Positions 8,932 to 16,847 of a DNA stretch of 64,000 bases are shown here, piece after piece; position 1 is the first letter of the stretch; each line of letters begins with the position of its first letter. Position numbers and translations under genes: made by a program. This DNA comes from Burkholderiales bacterium RIFCSPHIGHO2_12_FULL_63_20 (GTDB lineage Bacteria > Pseudomonadota > Gammaproteobacteria > Burkholderiales > Burkholderiaceae_C). Location of the stretch: positions 34,960 to 98,959 of the forward strand of contig MESA01000038.1 in NCBI GenBank assembly GCA_001770775.1, written 5' to 3'. The notes below the pieces were generated by a model, which saw only the letters and a list, made by a program, of their open reading frames with translations, was not told the origin of the DNA and made no database searches.

Positions 8932-9837
8932 TCAGGTCCAGTAGACGACCACATACAGGCCCAGCCAGACCACGTCCACGAAGTGCCAGTACCAGGCTGC
9001 ACCTTCGAATCCGAAGTGGCGCTCGGGCGTGAAGTGACCACGCTGCAGGCGCAGGGTGATGAACAGCAGCATCAGCGTGCCGACGAAGACGTGCAGACCG
9101 TGGAAGCCGGTGAGCATGAAGAAAGTGGAGCCGTAGATGCCCGAGGACAGCTTGAGGTTGAGGTGGGTGTAGGCCTCGAAGTACTCATAGCCTTGCAGGC
9201 CCAGGAACAGGGCACCCAGGAAAACGGTGAGCCACATGAAGCCCACGGTCTTGGCGCGCTGGTTCGCCAGCAAGGCGTGGTGGGCGATGGTGAGGGTGAC
9301 ACCCGAGGTCAACAACAAGGCGGTGTTGATGGTGGGCAGCGGCCAGGGGCCCATGGTGCGAAACGGTTCGACGGTGCCCGCGGGGGAGCCGGTGAAACCC
9401 GGGGCCGTGGAGGGCCAGATGGCCTTGAAGTCGGGCCACAACAGGGCGTTGTCGATGCTGCCCAGGTTCGGCAGCGCATGCATGCGGGCCCAGTACAGCG
9501 CGCCAAAGAAGGCGGCAAAGAACATCACCTCGGAGAAGATGAACCAGGCCATCGCCCAGCGGTAGGACACGTCGATGCGCTGGCTGTAGAGGCCGCTTTC
9601 ACTCTCGCGGATGGCATCGCCGAACCACTGCTTGAGCACCACGGCCCACCACAGCAGGCCAAAGGCCAGAGAGTAAGCGCCCCACCCTGCGCCGTTGACC
9701 CACTGCCCAGCCCCGAGGATGACAAAAAACAGGCCGATGGCCGCCATCACCGGATGCCGGGAGGGCCCGGGGACGAAGTAGTACGGGGCCTGTCCTTTGG
9801 GAACCGCTGTCGACATGTTGTGCTCCTCGGCTGACAC
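8932..9837 (-). CDS. ctaE: Cytochrome c oxidase subunit III
   Basis: Core membrane subunit of aa3-type oxidase. The 301-residue protein has about seven transmembrane segments and the family motifs SEVMFFAAFFGALYWAR near residue 101, GFHGLHVFVGT with conserved His, and a C-terminal WYWHFVDVVWL. It abuts the DUF2970 gene directly. The N-terminal YYFVPGPSRHP is typical of betaproteobacterial subunit III. Confidence 0.95.
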   Translation of the reverse strand: MSAEEHNMSTAVPKGQAPYYFVPGPSRHPVMAAIGLFFVILGAGQWVNGAGWGAYSLAFGLLWWAVVLKQWFGDAIRESESGLYSQRIDVSYRWAMAWFIFSEVMFFAAFFGALYWARMHALPNLGSIDNALLWPDFKAIWPSTAPGFTGSPAGTVEPFRTMGPWPLPTINTALLLTSGVTLTIAHHALLANQRAKTVGFMWLTVFLGALFLGLQGYEYFEAYTHLNLKLSSGIYGSTFFMLTGFHGLHVFVGTLMLLFITLRLQRGHFTPERHFGFEGAAWYWHFVDVVWLGLYVVVYWT

Positions 9838-10068
9838 TCACTGGGCGATGCCGCTGGCGATGATCCATCGCACCAGCCACACCAGCCCCAAAACGAACAC
9901 CAGGGCGGCAATCACCCCAGCGACAATGACATGCACCGGATTGATCCGGGCCACATCCTGCGCATAGTCACTGGACTTGCGCACCCCGAAAAACGACCAC
10001 GCCACGGCCTTGAGCGTCTGCCAGAACGAACCGGAACGTTGTGCGGCCTGGCGCAGGTCTTCACTCAT
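9838..10068 (-). CDS. DUF2970 small membrane protein
   Basis: 76 residues with one C-terminal transmembrane helix (about 46-70) after an amphipathic segment FWQTLKAVAWSFFGVRK, the signature of DUF2970 proteins encoded beside ctaG and ctaE. It overlaps the end of ctaG by 4 bases, so translational coupling is likely. Role in the oxidase unknown. Confidence 0.8.
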   Translation of the reverse strand: MSEDLRQAAQRSGSFWQTLKAVAWSFFGVRKSSDYAQDVARINPVHVIVAGVIAALVFVLGLVWLVRWIIASGIAQ

Positions 10069-10688
10069 ACCGACCCCTTGGGCGCGGCGGGCACCTTGCC
10101 GCCCACCTCGAAGAAGGTGTAGGACAACGTGATGGTGGCCACGTCTTTGGGCAGCTTGGGGTCGATCACGAAGGTGACCGGCCAGCGCTTGCTCTCACCC
10201 GGTTTGAGCGTGTGCTCGGCGAAACAGAAGCACTCCATTTTGTTGAAGTGCGAGGTGGCCTGCTTGGGCGCGTAACTGGGGATGGCCTGCGCCGCCATCG
10301 GGCGGTCCTGCCGGTTGCGGAACTCGTACATCACGGTCATGAGCTCGCCCGGGTGGACCTGCACCGAGCGCACCGCCGGCTTGAAGTCCCAGGGGCCACG
10401 CGCGTTGGCATCGAACTCGATGGTGATGGTGCGGCTGAGATCGACCTGGGTGTTGGGCTGGACCGACGAGGTCGCTCCCGGGATCTGCCGGTCCCCCAGG
10501 CTGAGGACATTGATGCCCAGGGCCGCGCAGATGTGGCGGTACATCGGCACCATGGCGTAGCCAAAACCGAACATCAGGCCCGTGATCACCGCGAGTTTGC
10601 CCACCATGGCCAGATTGGCCTGCCGCAAGCCCAAACGAGCGCGCGCAGCGCTCGGGCGGGTGGAGGACGTTTGCGGCGATTCGGACAT
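10065..10688 (-). CDS. ctaG: Cytochrome c oxidase assembly protein CtaG/Cox11
   Basis: Copper chaperone for the CuB site of subunit I. It is a single-pass inner-membrane protein with a periplasmic Ig-like domain: a membrane helix near residues 33-50 and the copper-binding CFCF motif (in KMECFCFAEH) that defines the family. I choose the ATG at 10688 over a TTG two codons upstream; neither has a clear ribosome binding site. It lies between the small assembly protein and DUF2970. Confidence 0.93.
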   Translation of the reverse strand: MSESPQTSSTRPSAARARLGLRQANLAMVGKLAVITGLMFGFGYAMVPMYRHICAALGINVLSLGDRQIPGATSSVQPNTQVDLSRTITIEFDANARGPWDFKPAVRSVQVHPGELMTVMYEFRNRQDRPMAAQAIPSYAPKQATSHFNKMECFCFAEHTLKPGESKRWPVTFVIDPKLPKDVATITLSYTFFEVGGKVPAAPKGSV

Positions 10689-10717
10689 GAGCAAAGGGGC
10701 GGGACGCTGGCTGGGGT

Positions 10718-10846
10718 TCAGTGCGACGACAGCAACATGATCTTGGCGACGAAGCCAATGAAGAACGTTGCCGCCACAGTGGCCAGGATCAGCGCCAGTC
10801 GCACATTGCGCCGACGGCCCAGTTTGATGGAGGGGGTGACACTCAT
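10718..10846 (-). CDS. Cytochrome oxidase small assembly protein
   Basis: A 42-residue gene between ctaD and ctaG. It starts at an ATG (10846) with a strong GAGGAG 6 bases upstream and ends in TGA at 10718. The product has a short basic N-terminus (LGRRRN) and one transmembrane helix (about residues 16-38). Tiny single-helix proteins at this position are a known feature of betaproteobacterial cox operons. The good ribosome binding site and conserved place are the main support. Confidence 0.75.
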   Translation of the reverse strand: MSVTPSIKLGRRRNVRLALILATVAATFFIGFVAKIMLLSSH

Positions 10847-10896
10847 GGAACGCTCCTCGTCAGAGTTTCAACCAACATCAGCCAACATTCACCACT

Positions 10897-12519
10897 TCAG
10901 CCCACCACGCGCGTGGCCGACGGATCGAGCTTGGGGGGCGTCTCGAAGGTGTGGAAGGGGGCGGGCGAAGGGATCTCCCACTCCAGCCCCTCGGCGCCAT
11001 CCCAGGGCTTGGCCGGGGCCGGTGTGCCCTTGCCACGCATGGCCGGAATCAGCACGCCGACAATGAAGTACACCTGCGCAAAGCCGAAGGCGAAGGAGCC
11101 CACCGAGGCGATCGCGTTGAAGTCGGCGAACTGCATGGGGTAGTCGGCATAGCGACGCGGCATGCCCGCCAGCCCCAGGAAGTGCATGGGGAAGAAGGTG
11201 ACGTTGAAGGCGATCAGCGACCACCAGAAGTGCAGCTTGCCCTTCCACTCGGGGATCATCACACCGGTCCACTTGGGTGCCCAGTAATAGAAGGCCGCAA
11301 ACAGCGCAAACAGCGAGCCCGCCACCAGCACATAGTGGAAGTGGGCCACCACGTAGTAGGTGTCCTGCACCTGAATGTCAATGGGGGCGACGGCCAGGAT
11401 CAAGCCCGTGAAGCCGCCCATGGTGAACACGAAGATGAAGCCCACCGACCACAGCATCGGGGCCTCGAAACTCATGGAGCCCCGCCACATGGTGGCCACC
11501 CAGTTGAAGATCTTCACGCCCGTGGGCACCGAGATCAGCATGGTGGCGTACATGAAAAAGAGCTGACCGGTGACCGGCATGCCGGTGGCAAACATGTGGT
11601 GCGCCCACACGATGAAGCTCAGGATGGCGATGGACGCGGTAGCGTACACCATCGAGGTGTAGCCGAACAGGCGCTTGCGAGCGAAGGCCGGCACGATCTG
11701 GCTGATGATGCCGAAGGCCGGCAAGATCATGATGTAGACCTCGGGGTGGCCAAAGAACCAGAAGATGTGCTGGTACATGACCGGGTCACCGCCACCGGCC
11801 GGGTTGAAGAAGCTGGTGCCAAAGTGGCGGTCGGTCAGCGTCATCGTGATGGCGCCGGCCAGCACCGGCATCACGGCGATCAGCAGGTAGGCCGTGATCA
11901 GCCAGGTCCAGGCAAACATCGGCATCTTCATCAGCGTCATGCCGGGGGCGCGCATGTTGAGGATGGTCACGATGATGTTGATCGAGCCCATGATGGACGA
12001 GGCGCCCAGCAGGTGCATGGCGAAGATGCCCGCATCCATGGACGGGCCCATCTGCAGGGTCAGGGGCGCGTACAGCGTCCAGCCGGCGGCGGGGGCACCG
12101 CCGGGCATGAAGAAGGAGCCCACCAGCAACAGCGCCGCCGGGATCATCAGCCAGAAGCTGAAGTTGTTCATGCGCGCAAACGCCATGTCGGAGGCGCCGA
12201 TCTGCAGCGGCAGCATCCAGTTGGCCATGCCCACAAAGGCCGGCATGATGGCCCCGAACACCATGATGATGCCGTGCATGGTGGTGAGCTGGTTGAACAG
12301 CTCGGGGTTGACCAGTTGCAGGCCCGGCTGGAACAGCTCGGCCCGGATGCCCAAGGCCAGCACCCCGCCGATCATCAGCATGGTCAGCGAGAACAACAGA
12401 TACAAGGTGCCGATGTCCTTGTGGTTGGTGGCAAACACCCAACGCCGCCAGCCGTGCGGATGGCCGTGGTCATCGTGGTGATGCTCACTGTGACCGGTGT
12501 GATCCAGAACTGCGCTCAT
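10897..12519 (-). CDS. ctaD: Cytochrome c oxidase subunit I
   Basis: Catalytic subunit with heme a, heme a3 and CuB. The 540-residue protein has 12 membrane helices. FGHPEVYIMILP carries a CuB His, the proton-channel Glu and the His-linked Tyr, and the other CuB ligands lie in VWAHHMF. The heme ligands are in VVAHFHYVL. The start at 12519 is fixed by AGGAAAGGA just upstream; the frame is open 10 codons further. The N-terminus is His-rich (HSEHHHDDHGHPHG), as often in this group. Confidence 0.97.
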   Translation of the reverse strand: MSAVLDHTGHSEHHHDDHGHPHGWRRWVFATNHKDIGTLYLLFSLTMLMIGGVLALGIRAELFQPGLQLVNPELFNQLTTMHGIIMVFGAIMPAFVGMANWMLPLQIGASDMAFARMNNFSFWLMIPAALLLVGSFFMPGGAPAAGWTLYAPLTLQMGPSMDAGIFAMHLLGASSIMGSINIIVTILNMRAPGMTLMKMPMFAWTWLITAYLLIAVMPVLAGAITMTLTDRHFGTSFFNPAGGGDPVMYQHIFWFFGHPEVYIMILPAFGIISQIVPAFARKRLFGYTSMVYATASIAILSFIVWAHHMFATGMPVTGQLFFMYATMLISVPTGVKIFNWVATMWRGSMSFEAPMLWSVGFIFVFTMGGFTGLILAVAPIDIQVQDTYYVVAHFHYVLVAGSLFALFAAFYYWAPKWTGVMIPEWKGKLHFWWSLIAFNVTFFPMHFLGLAGMPRRYADYPMQFADFNAIASVGSFAFGFAQVYFIVGVLIPAMRGKGTPAPAKPWDGAEGLEWEIPSPAPFHTFETPPKLDPSATRVVG

Positions 12520-12559
12520 GAATGGTCCTTTCCTGATCCTGTAAGGCACGGGGCCTGCT

Positions 12560-13762
12560 TCACTTGCGCGCCGCCAGCACGGCGGCAGGCTGCACGGTCT
12601 GACCCGTCTTGTTGGACCATTGGTTCTTGGTGTACGTGATCACCGCGGCGATCTCGGTGTCAGACAACTGACGCCAAGCCGGCATGATGTTGTTCTGACC
12701 GTTGAGCAGCACATTGATCTGTTTGCCCTGGTCGGCGTCCAGCACCACCGCTGAGCCGTCCAGTGGCTTGATGGCGCCTGCGCCCTTGCCGCTGGCCTGG
12801 TGGCAGGCGGCACAGTTGGCGGCGTAGACCTTCTCGCCACGGGCCATCAGATCGTCTTGCGTCCAGACCTTGTTGGGGTCATCGGCCTTGGCCTGCATGG
12901 CCTTGTGCTGCTCGGCCACCCAGGCGGCGTAGTCTTCGGCGGTCAGCACCCGCACGTGGATGGGCATGTAGGCGTGTTCCTTGCCGCACAGCTCGGCGCA
13001 CTGGCCGTAGTAGTCGCCCACCTTCTCGGCGCGGAACCAGGTGTCGCGCACAAAGCCGGGGATCGCATCCTGCTTGATGCCGAAGGCCGGCACCATGAAA
13101 GAGTGGATCACGTCGTTGGCGGTGGTGATGATGCGGATCTTGCGGTCCACCGGTACCACCAAGGGGTTGTCCACCTTCAGCAGGTAGTTGTCACCCTGGG
13201 GCGTGCCGGCATCGGACAAGGCGCGGTGCGAGGCGTCCAGCGTGGACAGCATCGAGATGCCTTCGCCCTCGCCCTTCAGGTAGTCGTAGCCCCACTTCCA
13301 CTGGTAGCCGGTGGCCTTGATGGTGAGGTCAGCGTTGGTGGTGTCTTTCTGCGCCACCACCACCTTGGTCGCCGGCAAGGCCATGCCGATCACGATGATG
13401 AAGGGGATGACGGTCCAGATGATCTCGACCGTGGTCGATTCGTGGAAATCAGCTGGCTTGGCGCCTTTGGATTTGCGGTGCTTGAAGATGGCGTAGAACA
13501 TCACGCCGAACACGCCCAGGAAGATGGCGCCGCAGATGTAGAGCATCATGTAATGCAACCACTGCTGCTCGGCCGCAATGCGCGTGACCGGTGGATGCAG
13601 ATCGAGCTGCCGCACGGCAGGACCACCGGCGAGGTCGCTGACGGCCCAACTGACCTGGGCCATCGAGAACAGCAACCAGCCAGCGAGTTGGCGCCTCAGT
13701 GAAGACAGGCGCTTTGCCCAAGATCCAAACGAACGAACTGCAAACCCGGGCACATAGCTCAT
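12560..13762 (-). CDS. ctaC: Cytochrome c oxidase subunit II with fused cytochrome c domain
   Basis: Receives electrons and passes them through CuA to subunit I. The 400-residue protein has a leader, two membrane helices (near residues 70-92 and 112-132), and a CuA domain with the ligand set in CAELCGKEHAYM (Cys, Cys, His, Met) plus an upstream His in VIHSFMVPAFG. A C-terminal mono-heme cytochrome c domain follows, with CAACH and an axial Met in NIMPAW. Subunit II is normally about 300 residues, so the tail makes this a caa3-like form. I start at the ATG at 13762; upstream codons are open but lack homology. Confidence 0.94.
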   Translation of the reverse strand: MSYVPGFAVRSFGSWAKRLSSLRRQLAGWLLFSMAQVSWAVSDLAGGPAVRQLDLHPPVTRIAAEQQWLHYMMLYICGAIFLGVFGVMFYAIFKHRKSKGAKPADFHESTTVEIIWTVIPFIIVIGMALPATKVVVAQKDTTNADLTIKATGYQWKWGYDYLKGEGEGISMLSTLDASHRALSDAGTPQGDNYLLKVDNPLVVPVDRKIRIITTANDVIHSFMVPAFGIKQDAIPGFVRDTWFRAEKVGDYYGQCAELCGKEHAYMPIHVRVLTAEDYAAWVAEQHKAMQAKADDPNKVWTQDDLMARGEKVYAANCAACHQASGKGAGAIKPLDGSAVVLDADQGKQINVLLNGQNNIMPAWRQLSDTEIAAVITYTKNQWSNKTGQTVQPAAVLAARK

Positions 13763-13881
13763 GTGTTGACTCGTCGTGGTTGAACGGGGTCCGGACGGAC
13801 CCGTACACGGCAACAGGATCTTCCTGAAGCCGTACACCGACCCACCCCATGCACCAATGTGCAATACGGGGTGTTCAACCC

Positions 13882-13910
13882 ATTCTAGTCAGCGAGTTGC
13901 GCTACCTCAA
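13882..13910 (-). promoter_or_regulatory. Sigma-70 promoter of the cox operon
   Basis: Read on the minus strand: TTGAGG (13905-13910), a 17-base spacer, then TAGAAT (13882-13887). It lies about 120 bases upstream of the ctaC start in the only sizeable gap at the head of the unit. Confidence 0.6.
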
Positions 13911-13984
13911 CCGTGAATGCGAGATTCCATGCTATGAATTACCCGTGGTTTGCATGGGAATGCATCACCCTGTGACGGCATGTA

Positions 13985-14944
13985 TCAACCTGGCTTGTCG
14001 CTTTTGCGGATCATGCGCTTCATGTCCTGCAGGGACACACGGGTCTCGGCCTCCACCTTGATGCGTGGCGTGGGCTTGATGGCGTGGCCGTACACCAGTT
14101 CGACGGTCAACCCCAGGCGACCGTCCGGACGCATGAGGCGCTCGCGCAGGGCGTCCAACAGTCGGGCGCGCCAACGCGGCGTGCGCAAACCGGCAAATCG
14201 ACCCTGGGCCACATTACCGCCCCAGGTGCGCAGCTCGGCCAGCAAGGCCTCGGGCGTCTCCCAGGTCAGGGTCAGCCGCTCCATGTCCATCACCGGGTCG
14301 GCAAAACCGGCCTGCACCAGCTCATCGCCCAAGTCGTGCATGTCGATGAAGTCGATGGTGGGCAGGGGCCAGCCCAGCGCGGCGTACACGGCACGCAGCT
14401 CGCGGGCGGTGTCGGGCCCCAGGCCGGAGCACATCAGGAAACCGTCGACGGCCAAGTGCTCGTACCAGCGGCGCATCAGGCCCGGCAGGTCGGCGCTGGC
14501 GTGCAGGGTCATGTTGGCCCAGAGCATCTGGGCGCCATCCGCACCGTCACTGCGCCACGGGGCATCGGCGGGCACCGGCTCGACGTGGGCCTGCGGCACC
14601 TCGCGACGCCACAGTTTGCGCCAGTCACGCTGCGCGTTCTGCGCCAGTTGCGCCTGGCTGCGTTGCGCCAGCTCGCCCGAGGGCTCGACCACCCAGCGCT
14701 GAGCCTGGGGGTACTGCGCCTGCACGAGCTCCGCCCCGGCGCCCAGAAAGGCCGACCAGTCGATCCAGTCCTTGGGCTGCAAGCGAATGGGCGCCAGCTT
14801 GGCCGCCAGGCGACGCGCTGCCTCCTGATGGAGCCAGGGCGCTTCGGGTAAGGCGGCCAGGCGCCGCGTCTGGCGCTGCAAGGCGCGCCGATGGGGGGCA
14901 CAGGCTGGCGAGGCCGGCGCGCCGGCGGGGGATGAGTCGGACAT
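13985..14944 (-). CDS. BioC-like SAM-dependent methyltransferase
   Basis: A 319-residue protein resembling the malonyl-ACP O-methyltransferase (BioC) group of biotin synthesis in Burkholderiales, where such a gene often sits back-to-back with comF. Visible features are ALQRQTRRLAALP near the N-terminus, a divergent SAM-binding region, MLWANMTLHASADLPGLMRRWYEHLAVDGFLMCSGL split over residues about 160-195, and a DMHDLGDELVQAGFADPVMD segment. The classic GCGTG SAM loop is not obvious. I start at the ATG at 14944 rather than 15001. The biotin role is inferred and moderate. Confidence 0.6.
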   Translation of the reverse strand: MSDSSPAGAPASPACAPHRRALQRQTRRLAALPEAPWLHQEAARRLAAKLAPIRLQPKDWIDWSAFLGAGAELVQAQYPQAQRWVVEPSGELAQRSQAQLAQNAQRDWRKLWRREVPQAHVEPVPADAPWRSDGADGAQMLWANMTLHASADLPGLMRRWYEHLAVDGFLMCSGLGPDTARELRAVYAALGWPLPTIDFIDMHDLGDELVQAGFADPVMDMERLTLTWETPEALLAELRTWGGNVAQGRFAGLRTPRWRARLLDALRERLMRPDGRLGLTVELVYGHAIKPTPRIKVEAETRVSLQDMKRMIRKSDKPG

Positions 14945-15016
14945 GGGATGAAAAGGCGCTGAAGCCCCCACTGCGGGCGATGGCGCACGCTCGGGGTGCA
15001 TCAGTATATTGAGCCC

Positions 15017-15829
15017 ATGCCAACCGTGCTGTCACCCGGGGCTTCTCGACTGCGCACCTGGCTGAACGCCTGCGGTCTGCCCACCCACCTTCCCACCACC
15101 TGTCTGCTGTGCGGCCAGTGGCAGGCCCAGCCCCTTTGTCAGGCCTGCGTAGACCGTTGGCAGCGCCCGGTGCCACGCTGCGTGCGCTGCGCCATCGCTC
15201 TGCGGGGCCCTGCCCCCGACGGGGTCTGCCCCCAATGCGAAGACCACTCACCGGAGTTTGACCGGGCCATTGCCGCCCTGGACTATGTGGCGCCCTGGCT
15301 GGGCGTGCTGTCGCGCCTCAAGTTTCAGGAGGGCACCGCGCTGGCGCGGCCGCTGGCCGGGCTCATGCTCAAGGCCCTTGCAAAACGCCCTCACCCGGTT
15401 GACCTGATCGTGCCGGTGCCCCTGTCGCGCCCGCGCCTGCTGGAGCGCGGCTACAACCAGACCTGGTTGCTCGCTCAGCACCTGTCCACGAGCCTCGGAC
15501 GCCCCGCGCGCCACGATGTGTTGCAACGTGCGCGACACACCGAGCGACTCATGCGCCTGGATGCCGAGGCCCGGCGGGCCCAGATTGCAGGGGCATTCGA
15601 GGTGCCTGAGGCCGCCCTGCCCCACATTCAGCGCCGCCACATTGCCGTGGTGGACGACGTGCTCACCACCGGCGCCACCTTGAACGAGGTCGCCCACACG
15701 CTGCTGGAGGCCGGGGCAAGGAGCGTGTCAGCCTGGGTTCTGGCACGCACGCCGGCGCCCGATCGATCCGGGACTCACGCCGCAGGGTCAGAGGCGTCCG
15801 AGGTCGTCCACTCGTTGAGCAGGCGGTAG
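15017..15829 (+). CDS. comF: ComF family phosphoribosyltransferase-like protein
   Basis: Cytoplasmic protein of the natural-competence/ComF family. The 270-residue product has an N-terminal zinc-binding region with paired Cys (CLLCGQW, CQAC, CVRC, CPQC) and a C-terminal type I phosphoribosyltransferase domain with the PRPP loop VVDDVLTTGATL. I place the start at the ATG at 15017. The last 55 bases overlap the end of the convergent permease gene. Confidence 0.85.
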   Translation: MPTVLSPGASRLRTWLNACGLPTHLPTTCLLCGQWQAQPLCQACVDRWQRPVPRCVRCAIALRGPAPDGVCPQCEDHSPEFDRAIAALDYVAPWLGVLSRLKFQEGTALARPLAGLMLKALAKRPHPVDLIVPVPLSRPRLLERGYNQTWLLAQHLSTSLGRPARHDVLQRARHTERLMRLDAEARRAQIAGAFEVPEAALPHIQRRHIAVVDDVLTTGATLNEVAHTLLEAGARSVSAWVLARTPAPDRSGTHAAGSEASEVVHSLSRR

Positions 15830-16830
15830 CCCAGCGCCAGCAGCGTCGGGCCCAGGAAGACGCCGATCACGCCAAACGCCAGCACGCCACCGAGCACCCC
15901 AAGCAGCACCACGGCAAAGGGCAGACGCGAACCGCGGCTGATGATGAAAGGCTTGATGACGTTGTCGACCATGCTGACCAGGAAGAAGCCCCAGGCCGCC
16001 ACGAACACGGCCCAGCCCAGCTCGCCCTGCTGGAACAGCCAGATGGCGGCCCCACCCCACACCAGCGGCGGCCCCACCGGCACCACCGAGAAGAAAAAGG
16101 TCACCACTCCCAGCAACATCGCCGCAGGCACACCCGCGATCAGGAAGCCGATGGCGGCCAACACCCCTTGAGCCAGGGCTGTGCCCAAGATGCCGTAAAT
16201 CACGCCGTTGACCGTGCCCTGGGTGATCTCGATGAGGTAGCTCGCGCGCGTGCCGGCCAGGCGCGACAGCGCCACGCGCAGGCGCACCGCCAGGGACTCC
16301 CCGTGCAGGAACAGGAAGAAGGCCAGGAACACCGACAGGCCCAGGTCGATCACCCCCTTGCCCACCACGCGCCCGGTGTCCAGCGCCAGCTTCTGAGCCG
16401 GGTCGGCCAGCTTGCTCAACTCGGCCATCAGGCGCTTGCCATCGTGCGCCAGGCGCTGCCAGTACTCGAAGAGCGACTGCCCGATCAGGGGCAGATCACG
16501 CAACCAGGCCGGCGCATCGGGCAAGCCGCTGTTCACCAGGTTCGTGACGCCACGCCCCAGTTGGGCCATGTTGTCGGCGAGTCCGAACGCCACCGCCGTC
16601 ACCGGGCCCAACACGACCAGGGTGATCAAGGCAGTGAGCAGGCTGGCTGCCAGCACGCGCCGCCCGCTCAACAGCCGATCGAGCCAGCGCAAGAGGGGCC
16701 AGCAGGTCGACGCCAGAATGGCCGCCCAGGCCAGCGAGCTCATGAAGGGCCACAACACATAGACACAGCCGACCCCGAGGAAGGTCAGGGCCACGATGGC
16801 CAGGAGACGGTCGGCGCGAAGAGGGTCCAT
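15775..16830 (-). CDS. AI-2E family transporter (PerM/YdiK-like permease)
   Basis: A 351-residue polytopic membrane protein with the AI-2E/UPF0118 plan: two helices near the N-terminus, a middle periplasmic helical region (about 95-150), then a helical core containing FFFSVVPVGPPLVW and DNVIKPFIISRG, the latter a hallmark of the family. The substrate is unknown; the family name comes from a disputed autoinducer-2 export role. The 3' end overlaps comF by 55 bases on the other strand. Confidence 0.85.
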   Translation of the reverse strand: MDPLRADRLLAIVALTFLGVGCVYVLWPFMSSLAWAAILASTCWPLLRWLDRLLSGRRVLAASLLTALITLVVLGPVTAVAFGLADNMAQLGRGVTNLVNSGLPDAPAWLRDLPLIGQSLFEYWQRLAHDGKRLMAELSKLADPAQKLALDTGRVVGKGVIDLGLSVFLAFFLFLHGESLAVRLRVALSRLAGTRASYLIEITQGTVNGVIYGILGTALAQGVLAAIGFLIAGVPAAMLLGVVTFFFSVVPVGPPLVWGGAAIWLFQQGELGWAVFVAAWGFFLVSMVDNVIKPFIISRGSRLPFAVVLLGVLGGVLAFGVIGVFLGPTLLALGYRLLNEWTTSDASDPAA

Positions 16831-16847
16831 GAATCAGGAAGGCGATC

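Noticed and set aside
10951-12639. 562-codon open frame antisense to ctaD
   Set aside because: Extremely His/Gln/Glu-rich product opposite a highly conserved oxidase gene; compositional artefact.
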